Shown in pieces: positions 52,376 to 63,600 of a stretch of DNA of 64,000 nt. Both the position numbers and the translations under genes were made by a program. The DNA is from Gardnerella greenwoodii 00703Dmash. Lineage in GTDB: Bacteria; Actinomycetota; Actinomycetes; Actinomycetales; Bifidobacteriaceae. The stretch lies in contig NZ_ADEV01000009.1 in the NCBI RefSeq assembly GCF_000263635.1, positions 248,001 through 312,000 of the forward strand. The letters are read 5' to 3'. The notes under the pieces are model-generated. The model was not told the DNA's origin. It ran no database searches and worked only from the letters and a program-made list of their open reading frames with translations. Numbering within the stretch: the stretch's first letter is position 1; each line of letters starts with the position of its first letter.

Positions 52376-54073
52376 TTATTCACGAAAAGCGGTTGTAACA
52401 GGCATTCTGCGATCCCTACCAAAAGCAATTGCGCTTACTTTTGGACCCAACGGATACTGCCTGCGCTTCCACTCGGCGCGATCTACTAAACGCATAACCG
52501 TATCTACCGTATGAGAGTCAAAACCGTCGGCAAGCAAATCAGCTCTTCCGTGAGCATGCTCAATATGGGCTTGTAAAACACGGTCAAGAAGCTCGTATTC
52601 TGGCAAAGAATCGGAATCTTTTTGACCCGGACGAAGCTCCGCGCTAGGCGGCTTAATAATAGAGTTTACTGGAATCAAAATGCCGTCTTTAGGAGTATCT
52701 TTCTTTTTAGCATCCTCAAAACCAACAATTTTTAGCATGCCAACGCCTACTCCAGCTTTAGCTGCACGATTTCGCCAGCGAGAAAGAGCCCAAACACGCG
52801 TTTTTAGCAAATCTTTAATAGGAGCATACCCACCTACCGCATCTCCGTAAATTGTTGAGTATCCGCAAGCAAGCTCTGATTTATTGCCAGTTGCGAGCGC
52901 CAACACGCCGAGAGAATTTGAGTAAGCCATTACGATTACTCCGCGAACACGAGCCTGCAAGTTTTCTGCAGCAACACCTTGCAAGGAAAGTTGCGATTGG
53001 AAAGCCTTAAAAAGCGGCTCAATCGGCTGCACGTCGTAGTGCGCTCCAATACGCTCAGCTAAATCGCAAGCATCATCTTTAGAACCGTCAGAAGAATACA
53101 TGCTCGGCATGGAAATTCCGTGAACGTTTTCGCCGCCACACGCGTCCGCAGCCATAGTTGCAACTAAAGCTGAATCAATACCGCCAGAAAGACCTAAGCA
53201 CACGCCTTTAAAACCGTTTTTACGCATGTAGTCGCGAAGACCTAGAACGCAAGCGCTGTAAACTTCTTCATCCGAATCTAGTTTTGGAGCAATGCTAGAA
53301 GATTTTTGAGAAGAAAGCGAAGTGTCAAAATCAATAAAAGACAAGTCTTCGGCAAACATTGGCGAGCGCTCAAGCAAAGTTCCATCCGCATCTACAACAA
53401 AACTTCCGCCGTCAAATACTAAATCGTCTTGGCCACCAACCTGATTCACGTACACAACCGGAGCATGAACTTCCGCAGCCCTCTTTTTAGCCAAGTTCAA
53501 GCGCACATGAGTTTTACCTTCCTCGTAAGGAGAGCCGTTCATTGTTACAAGCGCATCAATACCAAGTTCTGACAAGCGTGCAACAGGTCCGCCATCTTGC
53601 CAAATGTCTTCACAAATAGCAAAACCAAGACGCATATTATTAATCTGCAAAATTTCGCACTTATTTCCGGAAGAGAAAATACGAAACTCGTCAAAAACGC
53701 CGTAATTTGGCAAAAAATGCTTATCGTACTTAAGCACTGACTCACCTTCGTGCAGCACAAGCAGACGGTTACGAGGCTTTCCGGCAGACTCGTCGAAACC
53801 AACAGTGCCAACTACTACGTAAAGCTCCCCCAAGCCTTCTTCCAAAAGTTTTTTAGCAAGCGAATCTGCAGCTTTTTGCGCGGCAGCACGGAAAGTTCCT
53901 CTTAAAGCAAGATCTTCAATCGGATATCCGGTTAATGTCATTTCTGGAAACACAACCATATTCGCACCATTATTTGCGGCGCAAGTTGCATATTTCACTA
54001 CTTTTTCAACATTGCTATCAATGTTTCCGACGCAGGTATCTATCTGCGCTAATGCCAATCGCAAAAAACTCAT
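52376..54073 (-). CDS. nadE: Glutamine-dependent NAD+ synthetase
   Basis: Makes NAD from deamido-NAD using glutamine nitrogen. Start at ATG 54073 (MSFLRLALAQID) after AGGAAAT, 565 aa. The N-terminal nitrilase-type amidase domain has its Glu-Lys-Cys triad: Glu in VVFPEMTLTGYP, Lys in KYDKHFLPNYGVFDE, and Cys in FAICEDIW. The C-terminal synthetase domain has the pyrophosphate loop LGLSGGIDSALVATMA (about 290-305) and GNKSELACGYSTIYGDAVGGYAPIKD. Domain order and length are those of the two-domain enzyme. Confidence 0.96.
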   Translation of the reverse strand: MSFLRLALAQIDTCVGNIDSNVEKVVKYATCAANNGANMVVFPEMTLTGYPIEDLALRGTFRAAAQKAADSLAKKLLEEGLGELYVVVGTVGFDESAGKPRNRLLVLHEGESVLKYDKHFLPNYGVFDEFRIFSSGNKCEILQINNMRLGFAICEDIWQDGGPVARLSELGIDALVTMNGSPYEEGKTHVRLNLAKKRAAEVHAPVVYVNQVGGQDDLVFDGGSFVVDADGTLLERSPMFAEDLSFIDFDTSLSSQKSSSIAPKLDSDEEVYSACVLGLRDYMRKNGFKGVCLGLSGGIDSALVATMAADACGGENVHGISMPSMYSSDGSKDDACDLAERIGAHYDVQPIEPLFKAFQSQLSLQGVAAENLQARVRGVIVMAYSNSLGVLALATGNKSELACGYSTIYGDAVGGYAPIKDLLKTRVWALSRWRNRAAKAGVGVGMLKIVGFEDAKKKDTPKDGILIPVNSIIKPPSAELRPGQKDSDSLPEYELLDRVLQAHIEHAHGRADLLADGFDSHTVDTVMRLVDRAEWKRRQYPLGPKVSAIAFGRDRRMPVTTAFRE

Positions 54074-54256
54074 ATTTCCTAGTTTAATAGCATGCGTTAC
54101 GCAAGTAAGCGACGTGTTGAAAAACTTATTTTTTCCCCGCACATGCCGTAAGCATGCGGATTAGTAACACGTCATAAATATTACTAATAAGCAAATTGTA
54201 GAATTCTTAATTTTTCTGGCCTATATTGAGAACTCGTTACTCGCGAAGGGGAGAAA

Positions 54257-54340
54257 CGTAAAAACAAAATAAAAGAAAAATAAAAAAAAACAAACAACAA
54301 CAAAAACAACAAACAAACAGGTAAACAAAACCACAACCAA
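54257..54340 (+). promoter_or_regulatory. A/C-rich low-complexity leader before metQ
   Basis: About 84 bp just before metQ are nearly free of G and T (runs such as AAACAAACAACAACAAAAAC and an A9 tract at about 54282-54290), ending in AAGGAGAAG. Such a leader would be unstructured in mRNA. No SAM riboswitch or T-box was recognised in the 279 bp upstream of metQ. Confidence 0.6.
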
Positions 54341-54352
54341 GGAGAAGAAAAT

Positions 54353-55186
54353 ATGCGCAGGATTAAGGTTATTGCATCGCTCACAGCACTCGCAGCGCTC
54401 GCAACTTTTGCTTTAAGCGGATGCGGAAGCGCTAAAAGCGCAAACGGCAACGACAAGACCATTACCGTAGCAGCAACGCCAACACCACATGCTGAAATTC
54501 TTAACAATGTTGTGAAACCAATTTTGAAAAAAGAAGGTTACAAGCTTGTTGTTAAGGAATTCACCGACTACGTTCAGCCAAATGCTGCAACCGAAGAAGG
54601 CGAAGTTGACGCAAACTACTACCAGCATCTTCCATACTTGGACAACTACAATAAGGAAAAGGGCTCGCACCTGATTTCAATTGCAGGAATCCATTTTGAG
54701 CCATTTGGACTTTACCCGGGAAAGACAAAAACCATTAAGGATTTAGCTAACGGCGCTACTATTGCAGTTCCAAACGATCCTTCTAATGAGGCCCGCGCAC
54801 TTCTGCTTCTTCAGGATGCCGGCTTGCTTAAGTTGAAGAATCCAAAGGATGTAAAATCAACAGTTAACGACATTACGAGCAATCCTAAGAATTTGAAGTT
54901 CAAAGAGCTTGACCCGTCTGCAGTTCCAACAGCTATTAAGGATGTTGATCTTGCTGCAATGAACGGAAACTACGCTATTCAGGCTGGTTTTAACCCAACT
55001 AAGGATCCTCTTACTTCCGAAAAAGTTGGTGGCATTGCCGCTAAAACTTACGAAAACATTATTGTTGTAAAGAAGGGTTCGCAAAAGCTGGCTAAGATTA
55101 AAGCCTTGATTAAAGCTTTGAAAACAAGTGCAGTTCGCGATTATATTACCAAGAATTATAAGGGCGCTGTGCTTCCAGTTTTCTAA
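54353..55186 (+). CDS. metQ: Methionine ABC transporter substrate-binding lipoprotein
   Basis: NlpA/MetQ-type binding protein of 277 aa. The lipoprotein signal ends at LSGCGS (Cys23). The MetQ family run is visible: VAATPTPHAEILNNVVKPILKKEGYKLVVKEFTDYVQPN, DANYYQHLPYLDNYN, VPNDPSNEARALLLLQDAGL, and AMNGNYAIQAGF. ATG follows AAGGAGAAGAAA. The order binding protein, ATPase, permease (metQ-metN-metI) in one direction supports a methionine importer. A terminator-like hairpin after it may set the binding protein to higher level than the transporter parts. Confidence 0.94.
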   Translation: MRRIKVIASLTALAALATFALSGCGSAKSANGNDKTITVAATPTPHAEILNNVVKPILKKEGYKLVVKEFTDYVQPNAATEEGEVDANYYQHLPYLDNYNKEKGSHLISIAGIHFEPFGLYPGKTKTIKDLANGATIAVPNDPSNEARALLLLQDAGLLKLKNPKDVKSTVNDITSNPKNLKFKELDPSAVPTAIKDVDLAAMNGNYAIQAGFNPTKDPLTSEKVGGIAAKTYENIIVVKKGSQKLAKIKALIKALKTSAVRDYITKNYKGAVLPVF

Positions 55187-55204
55187 AGAATAACAAGTAG
55201 CCAC

Positions 55205-55245
55205 ATACTGCCGCAAGGTGTGTGCTTTGCGGCAGTATTTTTAGT
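55205..55245 (+). terminator. Hairpin with T-tract after metQ
   Basis: Arms ATACTGCCGCAA / TTTGCGGCAGTAT around a short loop, followed by TTTTTAGTATTTTTTAG. It lies about 20 bp after metQ and 100 bp before metN: an intra-operon attenuator, or the end of the metQ message. Confidence 0.85.
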
Positions 55246-55340
55246 ATTTTTTAGTTTGTAATATACGTAGGGTAGATATTTTAGTTAAGTATTGAACTTA
55301 CCTAAAGTATTTAAGAACAATAAGCTGTTAGGGAATAAGC

Positions 55341-56141
55341 ATGATTCAGATTGAACATCTTCATAAAAGCTACGGAAAAGGTAGCGAAGCACATGAAGCA
55401 TTGCACGATATTAATCTCACCATTGAATCTGGTGAAGTATTCGGAATACTCGGCTCTTCCGGTGCCGGTAAATCTTCATTAGTGCGCTGCATGAATCTGC
55501 TTGAAAGACCAACTTCCGGAAAAGTTGTAATTGACGGCAACGATATTACAGAAGTAAAAGATAAAGAGCTTGCTAAAGTTCGCGCGAATATTGGAATGAT
55601 TTTCCAAAACTTTAGCCTTTTCCAGCAGCGAACAGTATTGCGAAACGTAACTTTTCCACTGGAACTAAATCACACTCCAAAAAAGGAATGCGAAGAGCGC
55701 GCACACTATTTGCTCGACTTGGTTGGATTGCAGGATTTTGCTAACCGCTACCCTAGCCAGCTTTCCGGCGGACAGCAGCAGCGCGTAGCAATTGCTCGAG
55801 CCTTGGCAAATAATCCTTCGATTATGCTTTGCGACGAAGCTACAAGCGCACTCGACTCCACTACAACCGCTCAAATACTTGACTTACTGCGCCGAATTAA
55901 CCGCGAGCTTAACGTAACACTCGTTATTATTACGCACTCGTTGGCAGTTGCTAGAAATATTTGCGACCGCGTGGCAATGATTGACGGAGGAAATATTGTG
56001 GAATTAGGAGACACTGCAGATCTTTTTGCAAATCCACAAAGCGATATTTTGCGCACGCTTATTGCAGACGACAAAGTAGAAAATCATAGAAATAAGAAGA
56101 GTTTTACCGAAAACTACACACTTGCAAGCGAGGTGAAGTAA
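55341..56141 (+). CDS. metN: Methionine ABC transporter ATP-binding protein lacking the NIL domain
   Basis: ABC ATPase of 266 aa. Walker A is [23 protein letters not shown] (about residues 38-60), with Q-loop [16 protein letters not shown], signature [15 protein letters not shown], Walker [13 protein letters not shown] and H-switch IITHSLAV, all typical for MetN. MetN proteins of E. coli type have about 340 residues with a C-terminal NIL/ACT-like domain that binds methionine and inhibits transport. Here only about 20 polar residues follow the ATPase core, so that sensor is absent. It ends one base before metI. Confidence 0.9.
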   Translation: MIQIEHLHKSYGKGSEAHEALHDINLTIESGEVFGILGSSGAGKSSLVRCMNLLERPTSGKVVIDGNDITEVKDKELAKVRANIGMIFQNFSLFQQRTVLRNVTFPLELNHTPKKECEERAHYLLDLVGLQDFANRYPSQLSGGQQQRVAIARALANNPSIMLCDEATSALDSTTTAQILDLLRRINRELNVTLVIITHSLAVARNICDRVAMIDGGNIVELGDTADLFANPQSDILRTLIADDKVENHRNKKSFTENYTLASEVK

Positions 56142-56142
56142 A

Positions 56143-56823
56143 ATGCTTGAAACTGTTACACAATTTATTGACAACTACGGCGATTTACTAATTGAAGGCG
56201 TGCAAGATACTTTAGTAATGACTTCTGTTGCAACACTTTTAGCTTATGCAATTGGTCTTCCAATTGGTGTGCTGCTTATTATTTCGGACAAAAAAGGCAT
56301 CTGCCCAAACGCAACTTTAAGCGCTGTTATTGGCTGGATAGTTAATATTGTGCGCTCAGTGCCGTTTATTATTCTTCTTGTTGCTTTAATTCCGTTCACT
56401 CGCCTACTTGTTGGCACATCTCTTGGCGTTCCAGGCGCTATTGTGCCGCTTGTTATTACGGCAGCTCCGTTTGTGGCGCGAATTGTTGAACAGTCTTTGG
56501 CAGAAGTTGACGGAAGCTTAATTGAGGCTGCACAAAGCTTTGGAGCAAGCAAGCTTCAAATTGTGTGCAAAGTGCTGCTTTGGGAAGCTTTGCCTTCTCT
56601 TATTCGCGGCGCTGCTCTTACATTCATAACGCTTTTTGGTTTTAGCGCAATGGCTGGAACAGTTGGAGCTGGCGGACTTGGAGATATTGCAATACGCTAC
56701 GGCTACCAGCGCTACCAGTACGATGTTATGACAGTTGCTGTGGTTCTTTGCATTATTCTTGTACAGATTGTGCAAAGCTTAGGAGATTTTATTTCACGCA
56801 CTATAAATCACCACGAACGATAA
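56143..56823 (+). CDS. metI: Methionine ABC transporter permease
   Basis: A 226-aa MetI-type permease with five or six helices. It shows ILIVNIVRSVPFIILLVALIPFTR-like family sequence and the EAA loop VDGSLIEAAQSFGASKLQIVCKVLLWEALPSLI (about residues 130-165) that contacts MetN. ATG lies one base after the metN stop, so translation is coupled. A strong terminator follows. Confidence 0.94.
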   Translation: MLETVTQFIDNYGDLLIEGVQDTLVMTSVATLLAYAIGLPIGVLLIISDKKGICPNATLSAVIGWIVNIVRSVPFIILLVALIPFTRLLVGTSLGVPGAIVPLVITAAPFVARIVEQSLAEVDGSLIEAAQSFGASKLQIVCKVLLWEALPSLIRGAALTFITLFGFSAMAGTVGAGGLGDIAIRYGYQRYQYDVMTVAVVLCIILVQIVQSLGDFISRTINHHER

Positions 56824-56849
56824 AAATTTAAAACTCTAACTTTTAAACT

Positions 56850-56900
56850 AAGGCATGTTGTGAAAACTTTACAAGAACGAAGTCTTCGCAACATGCCTTT
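56850..56900 (+). terminator. Terminator of the met operon
   Basis: Long stem: AAGGCATGTTGTGAA pairs with TTCGCAACATGCCTT (one G-U) around a 21-nt loop, followed by TAATAAAAAG. It is 27 bp after metI. Confidence 0.75.
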
Positions 56901-56944
56901 AATAAAAAGTGCATGTAATCGTGTAAAATGGCTGATAATTCGAC

Positions 56945-59699
<2,755 letters not shown>

Positions 59700-59720
59700 A
59701 GTGCGTAAGTGCGAACTTAA

Positions 59721-59770
59721 GCGCTGTAGGCGAAGCTTGTGTGAGCTTACAGCGCGCGAATTACTTTTTT
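59721..59770 (+). terminator. Probable terminator after thiC
   Basis: GCGCTGTAGGC (59721-59731) pairs with GCTTACAGCGC (59745-59755, one G-U), followed ten bases later by CTTTTTT. Confidence 0.65.
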
Positions 59771-59810
59771 AAAGTAATGAATAAAATACTTACAATGGAT
59801 AATGCATAAC

Positions 59811-59896
59811 AGAAGAAGGTTGAACAACCGAAGCGAGTTTTATAGCTAGGTTTTGCAAGGAATCTTGCAGGGCTTAACTATAAAGCTCGCTTTTTT
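59811..59896 (+). ncRNA. Candidate structured small RNA (or elaborate terminator) between thiC and the cyclophilin gene
   Basis: After the thiC terminator come a small hairpin GGTTGAACAACC (59818-59829) and a 15-bp stem, AAGCGAGTTTTATAG (59831-59845) with CTATAAAGCTCGCTT (59878-59892). An inner hairpin TGCAAG-GAAT-CTTGCA (59854-59869) lies inside it, and the whole ends in T6. A GATAAT -10-like box lies at 59798-59803, but no good -35 is visible. It may be an independent small RNA, or a bidirectional terminator serving the convergent cyclophilin gene. No known family recognised. Confidence 0.4.
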
Positions 59897-59923
59897 ATTG
59901 CTGATTTATTTACAGCTTAAACT

Positions 59924-60460
59924 TCACAAAACTTCAATAGAAATAATGCCAACAGGCTCAAGAGGAGCATCAGAGCGATCTGTTGCCACCGACTCGAGCT
60001 TATTAACAACAGACTTCGACTCGTCGTCCGCAACTTCGCCGAAAATCGTGTGGTGACCGTCAAGCCATGGAGTTGGAACGGTTGTGATGAAGAACTGCGA
60101 GCCGTTAGTGCCATGCAAACGACCGTCACGACCGCGACGCTTTCCAGCATTTGCCATAGCGAGCAAATAAGGCTTGTTGAACTTCAAGGATGAGTCAATT
60201 TCATCGTCAAACTCGTAGCCAGGTCCACCAGTTCCGTTACCAAGTGGGCATCCACCTTGAATCATAAATTCCTTAATAATGCGGTGGAAAGTTAAACCAT
60301 CGTAAAATGGCTCATGCGAAGGTTCTCCACTGAATGGGTCAAGCCACTCGCGCTCACCGGTAGCTAAGCCAACGAAATTTTTGACGGTTTCAGGCGCTTT
60401 GGTATCAAACAGGTTGATTTTAATATCGCCTTCAGAAGTATGCATAATAACTGTAGTCAT
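59924..60460 (-). CDS. Cyclophilin-type peptidyl-prolyl cis-trans isomerase
   Basis: A 178-aa cytoplasmic cyclophilin without signal peptide. Conserved core: GDIKINLFDTKAPETVKNFVGLA, FYDGLTFHRIIKEFMIQGGCPLGNGTGGPGYEF (catalytic Arg in FHRII), GSQFFITTVPTPWLDGHHTIFGEV. An insert (GEREWLDPFSGEPSHEP) lengthens the loop before the active site, as in other actinobacterial members. ATG at 60460. It is downstream of the giant surface-protein gene but behind a terminator. Confidence 0.95.
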   Translation of the reverse strand: MTTVIMHTSEGDIKINLFDTKAPETVKNFVGLATGEREWLDPFSGEPSHEPFYDGLTFHRIIKEFMIQGGCPLGNGTGGPGYEFDDEIDSSLKFNKPYLLAMANAGKRRGRDGRLHGTNGSQFFITTVPTPWLDGHHTIFGEVADDESKSVVNKLESVATDRSDAPLEPVGIISIEVL

Positions 60461-60529
60461 GTGGCAATTCTCCCATATTTTCGTGACTGTTTCAATTCGT
60501 GTTAGATAAAAATATTCGCATACGAAAAT

Positions 60530-60568
60530 GCCCCACTTCGCGGAGTGAAGAAAGATGCGAAGTGGGGC
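60530..60568 (-). terminator. Terminator after the giant surface-protein gene
   Basis: Twelve-base perfect arms GCCCCACTTCGC / GCGAAGTGGGGC with a 15-nt loop. On the minus strand ATTTTCG follows. It lies about 77 bp after the stop codon of the surface-protein gene. Confidence 0.85.
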
Positions 60569-60596
60569 AAGTATTTATTTATTGTCTGGCAAAGCA

Positions 60597-60637
60597 GCAG
60601 GCTTTGCAGGCTTTACATGCTTTGCAGGCTTTGCAGC
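60597..60637. repeat. 9-10 bp tandem repeat just after the surface-protein stop codon
   Basis: GCAGGCTTTG / GCAGGCTTTA / CATGCTTTG / CAGGCTTTG / CAGCC follow each other. They end eight bases before the TAG stop (60645-60647, minus strand) and so lie in the immediate 3' untranslated region. Confidence 0.8.
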
Positions 60638-60644
60638 CTCTCGC

Positions 60645-63600
60645 CTAGTTGTTGCTATGGCGGGAGATTCCGCGGCGCTTGCTCACGAAGAACGCAGCAC
60701 CAGCAGCAGCAACAGTAGCAAGCAAGCCAATCACAGACACGTTGCTACCAGTCTTACTAAGCTGAGACACACCACTCTTCAACACCTGAGCACGCACAGA
60801 AGCACGAACCTCAGCCGCATGAGCCTTAGCAGACGCCAAAGCCTTACGAGCAGCAGAAAGCTTCTGAGCCGCAGCATCAACCTGAGCCTGAGTTGCATTA
60901 GGATCAGCAGCAACCTTCTTAGCCTCAGCCAAAGCAGCATCCAAAGCCGCCTGAGCCTTAGAAACTTGAGCATCAGCCTGCTTCACAGCCGGATTGCTCT
61001 CAACCGCAGCATTCACAGCAGCAGAATTTGCGCCATTAGCATTATTAGCGTTAGCAGCATTGGCGTTACCAGAGTTTGTATTACCAGCGTTTGCGTTACC
61101 AGCATTACCGGCGTTGCCAGCTCCAGCGTTTCCAGTCTGAGAATCAGCTTCAGCACTATCAATCTGAACGTTCAACTCGCCCTTATCCACAGTAGTAGGC
61201 GCGTTATCGTTCACACCAAAACCAGAATCCTCATGACTACCAGGAACAGGAGTTGGAAGCGGGCTTGGAGTTGGCTTCAAATCATTCTCAGCCTTCTTCA
61301 AATCCTCAGCAGCCTGATTCACCTGATCCTGAGTTGCATTAGGATCATTGTTCACTTCGTTAGCGTGATCCAAAGCGTGATCGTAAGCCTGCTTCTTATC
61401 CGAAGGAGCATTATTGTACTCATCCGAATTATGAACATCGCTACCATCGTTAATGCCCTGCTGCAAGTGAGACTTATCAACAGAAGGCGTTGGAGTTGGG
61501 GTTGGAGTTGGCTCGACTGGTTTCTTACCTTTAAGAGCCTCTTCAGCTGCCTTAAGCTTTGCAAGAGCCTTATCCAAAGCCTTCTGCTTATTCTCCTTGG
61601 TGTCAAGATGATCGTCTGTGCCAGCCTGCTTCTTACCGGTCAGCTTATCGATAAGATCCTTAGCCTCTTGAAGAGCCTGATCAAACGCATCCTTCTTTTC
61701 CTTAGTAGAATACGTATACCTATCTAAGGTATTAACAGTGCTATCCTTACCAATCTCATCTTGCAACGGCTTGGTATCAACACCATCAAGCTCTTCGCGC
61801 GCTTTTTGAAGATTTTTAAGCGCTTCATCCACTGCTTTTTGAGCTGCAGCTTCCTGCTCAGGAGTACGAGGAGTAGCGTTCGGATTCTGTTGGTTTGCAT
61901 TATCATCTTTAGCAGTCTTCAATGCGTTTTCAGCAGCAGTCAAAGCCTGATCAAATGCCTGCTTCTTCTCTTGAGAAGATGTGTTGTAGATAGGATCACC
62001 CGGTGTTGCCGGCTTAGTTGGATCCTGAGGATCGGCCTGCGTTGGCTTAAGCTTAGAATCCTTATCTACTTCAGCCTGAAGTGCATCAGTAATAACGCCA
62101 GCACCCTTAGCTTTGTCGTCAATGGCCTGCATTGCATTAAGAAGATCCTTGTACAGCTCATTAACCTGATCTGCCGTCTTGGCATCGCCAGTTTCCTTAG
62201 CAAGCACGGCACCAGCGGCTGTGGAGGCGGTATTAAACGCCTTCTTCTTGTCATCGCTGTCTTGCAATGACTTGTACTTTTCGCCATTAGCGAACGTATC
62301 AGCGATCTCTTTCAGCTTCTCAAGGCGCTCCATAGCATGATCGGTTGCAATAGCATCAGCAAGCGCATTGTCGATGTCGTCCTTGCCAGTATCCTTGCCA
62401 TCGTCATCCTTGATGTTGTGCGCATCAGTTGAGTTGATGATGTCTTCATACGCTTTCTTCTGCGCATTGTTCAAATGCTCGAGCTTGTCAATCGCTGCAA
62501 GCGCATCCTTGATCTTCTGGTTCTTTTTAGCACGATTCACGACTGCTTCAGGATCGCCAGAATGAGTAGAATCATTAATTTCCTGCTTATATTTATCCTT
62601 TTCCTCAGGAGTCAAACCAGGAATCTTATCAATTTCACCCTTAGCGTCATTCTTCTCTTTCTCGAAAGCTTTAGCATCAGGATCGTTGGTGTTGCCCTTC
62701 TTGTTTTCCTTCTGAGCATTGTTAACTGCATCATTGACCTTGTCATTAGCGGCCTTGAACTTAGTTTTAACATCGCTAAGTTGCGTCAACATTCCAGAAG
62801 GCGTAGTAGCGCTAGCTACCTGAGCCTTGGCAGTTGTGATAGCATCTTTTGCGGCATTAATAGCGCTAGTAGCAGCATTCTTATCTTCAGCTTTGATTGT
62901 TGTGTTATCTTTAAGAACCTTTTCAGCAGCTTGAAGCTTATTCTCAAACTCAGCAATCTTGGCGTTAGCAGCCTGCCTTGCAGCCTGCTCGTTAATGCCG
63001 TTCTGGCGCTTTGCCTCGTCAAGAGCCTTGTTGATGCTGTCAGCAGTAGCATTAGCATCATTCAACGCAGTTTCCAAAGAAGTGAGAGCACTATCCTTCT
63101 TACTTGGATCAGCGCCGATTAACTCCTTAAGAGCCTTATCATCATCGCTGTTAGCATTGCCGTGGCTTAAGAATGGAAGCGCACCTTCCTTCAAAGCACC
63201 TCGAGCGTCGTTAATCGCCTTGGCCTTTTCGAGAATCTTCTTAACATCCTCGGAAGTTTGAGCCTTATCAATTTCACCTGATAGCTTATTCTTATCACCA
63301 GAATCACCATCAGTTAGATTGGTCATGCTATTGAGAGCTTCTTTGGCTTTGGTTTTATCTTCAGCAAGTTTATTTTGCTGTTCTTTTTCGCGCTTCTCTT
63401 TCTCGCGCTTTTCCCTTTCTTCTTTCTCTTTCTTCTTGATGTCGCCAGGCTTTACATTATTCTTACCAGCCTGCTCATTGGCCTTCTTGAGAATGTTCTG
63501 AATTTCCTCCTTGTTCTTAGCATTCTTAATCTGATTTATGTAGTCTGTCTTCTGATCCTCAGTAAGCTTAGGATTACGGTTGATAATCTCCTCCGCCTGC

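Noticed and set aside
54074-54352. SAM riboswitch or Met-type T-box before metQ
   Set aside because: No S-box core or T-box motif recognised; the region is mostly A/C-rich low complexity.
60555-61727. Long plus-strand frame opposite the giant surface protein
   Set aside because: The Ser/Leu/Ile-rich translation is the antisense of Ala/Lys/Gln-rich repeats; no independent support.
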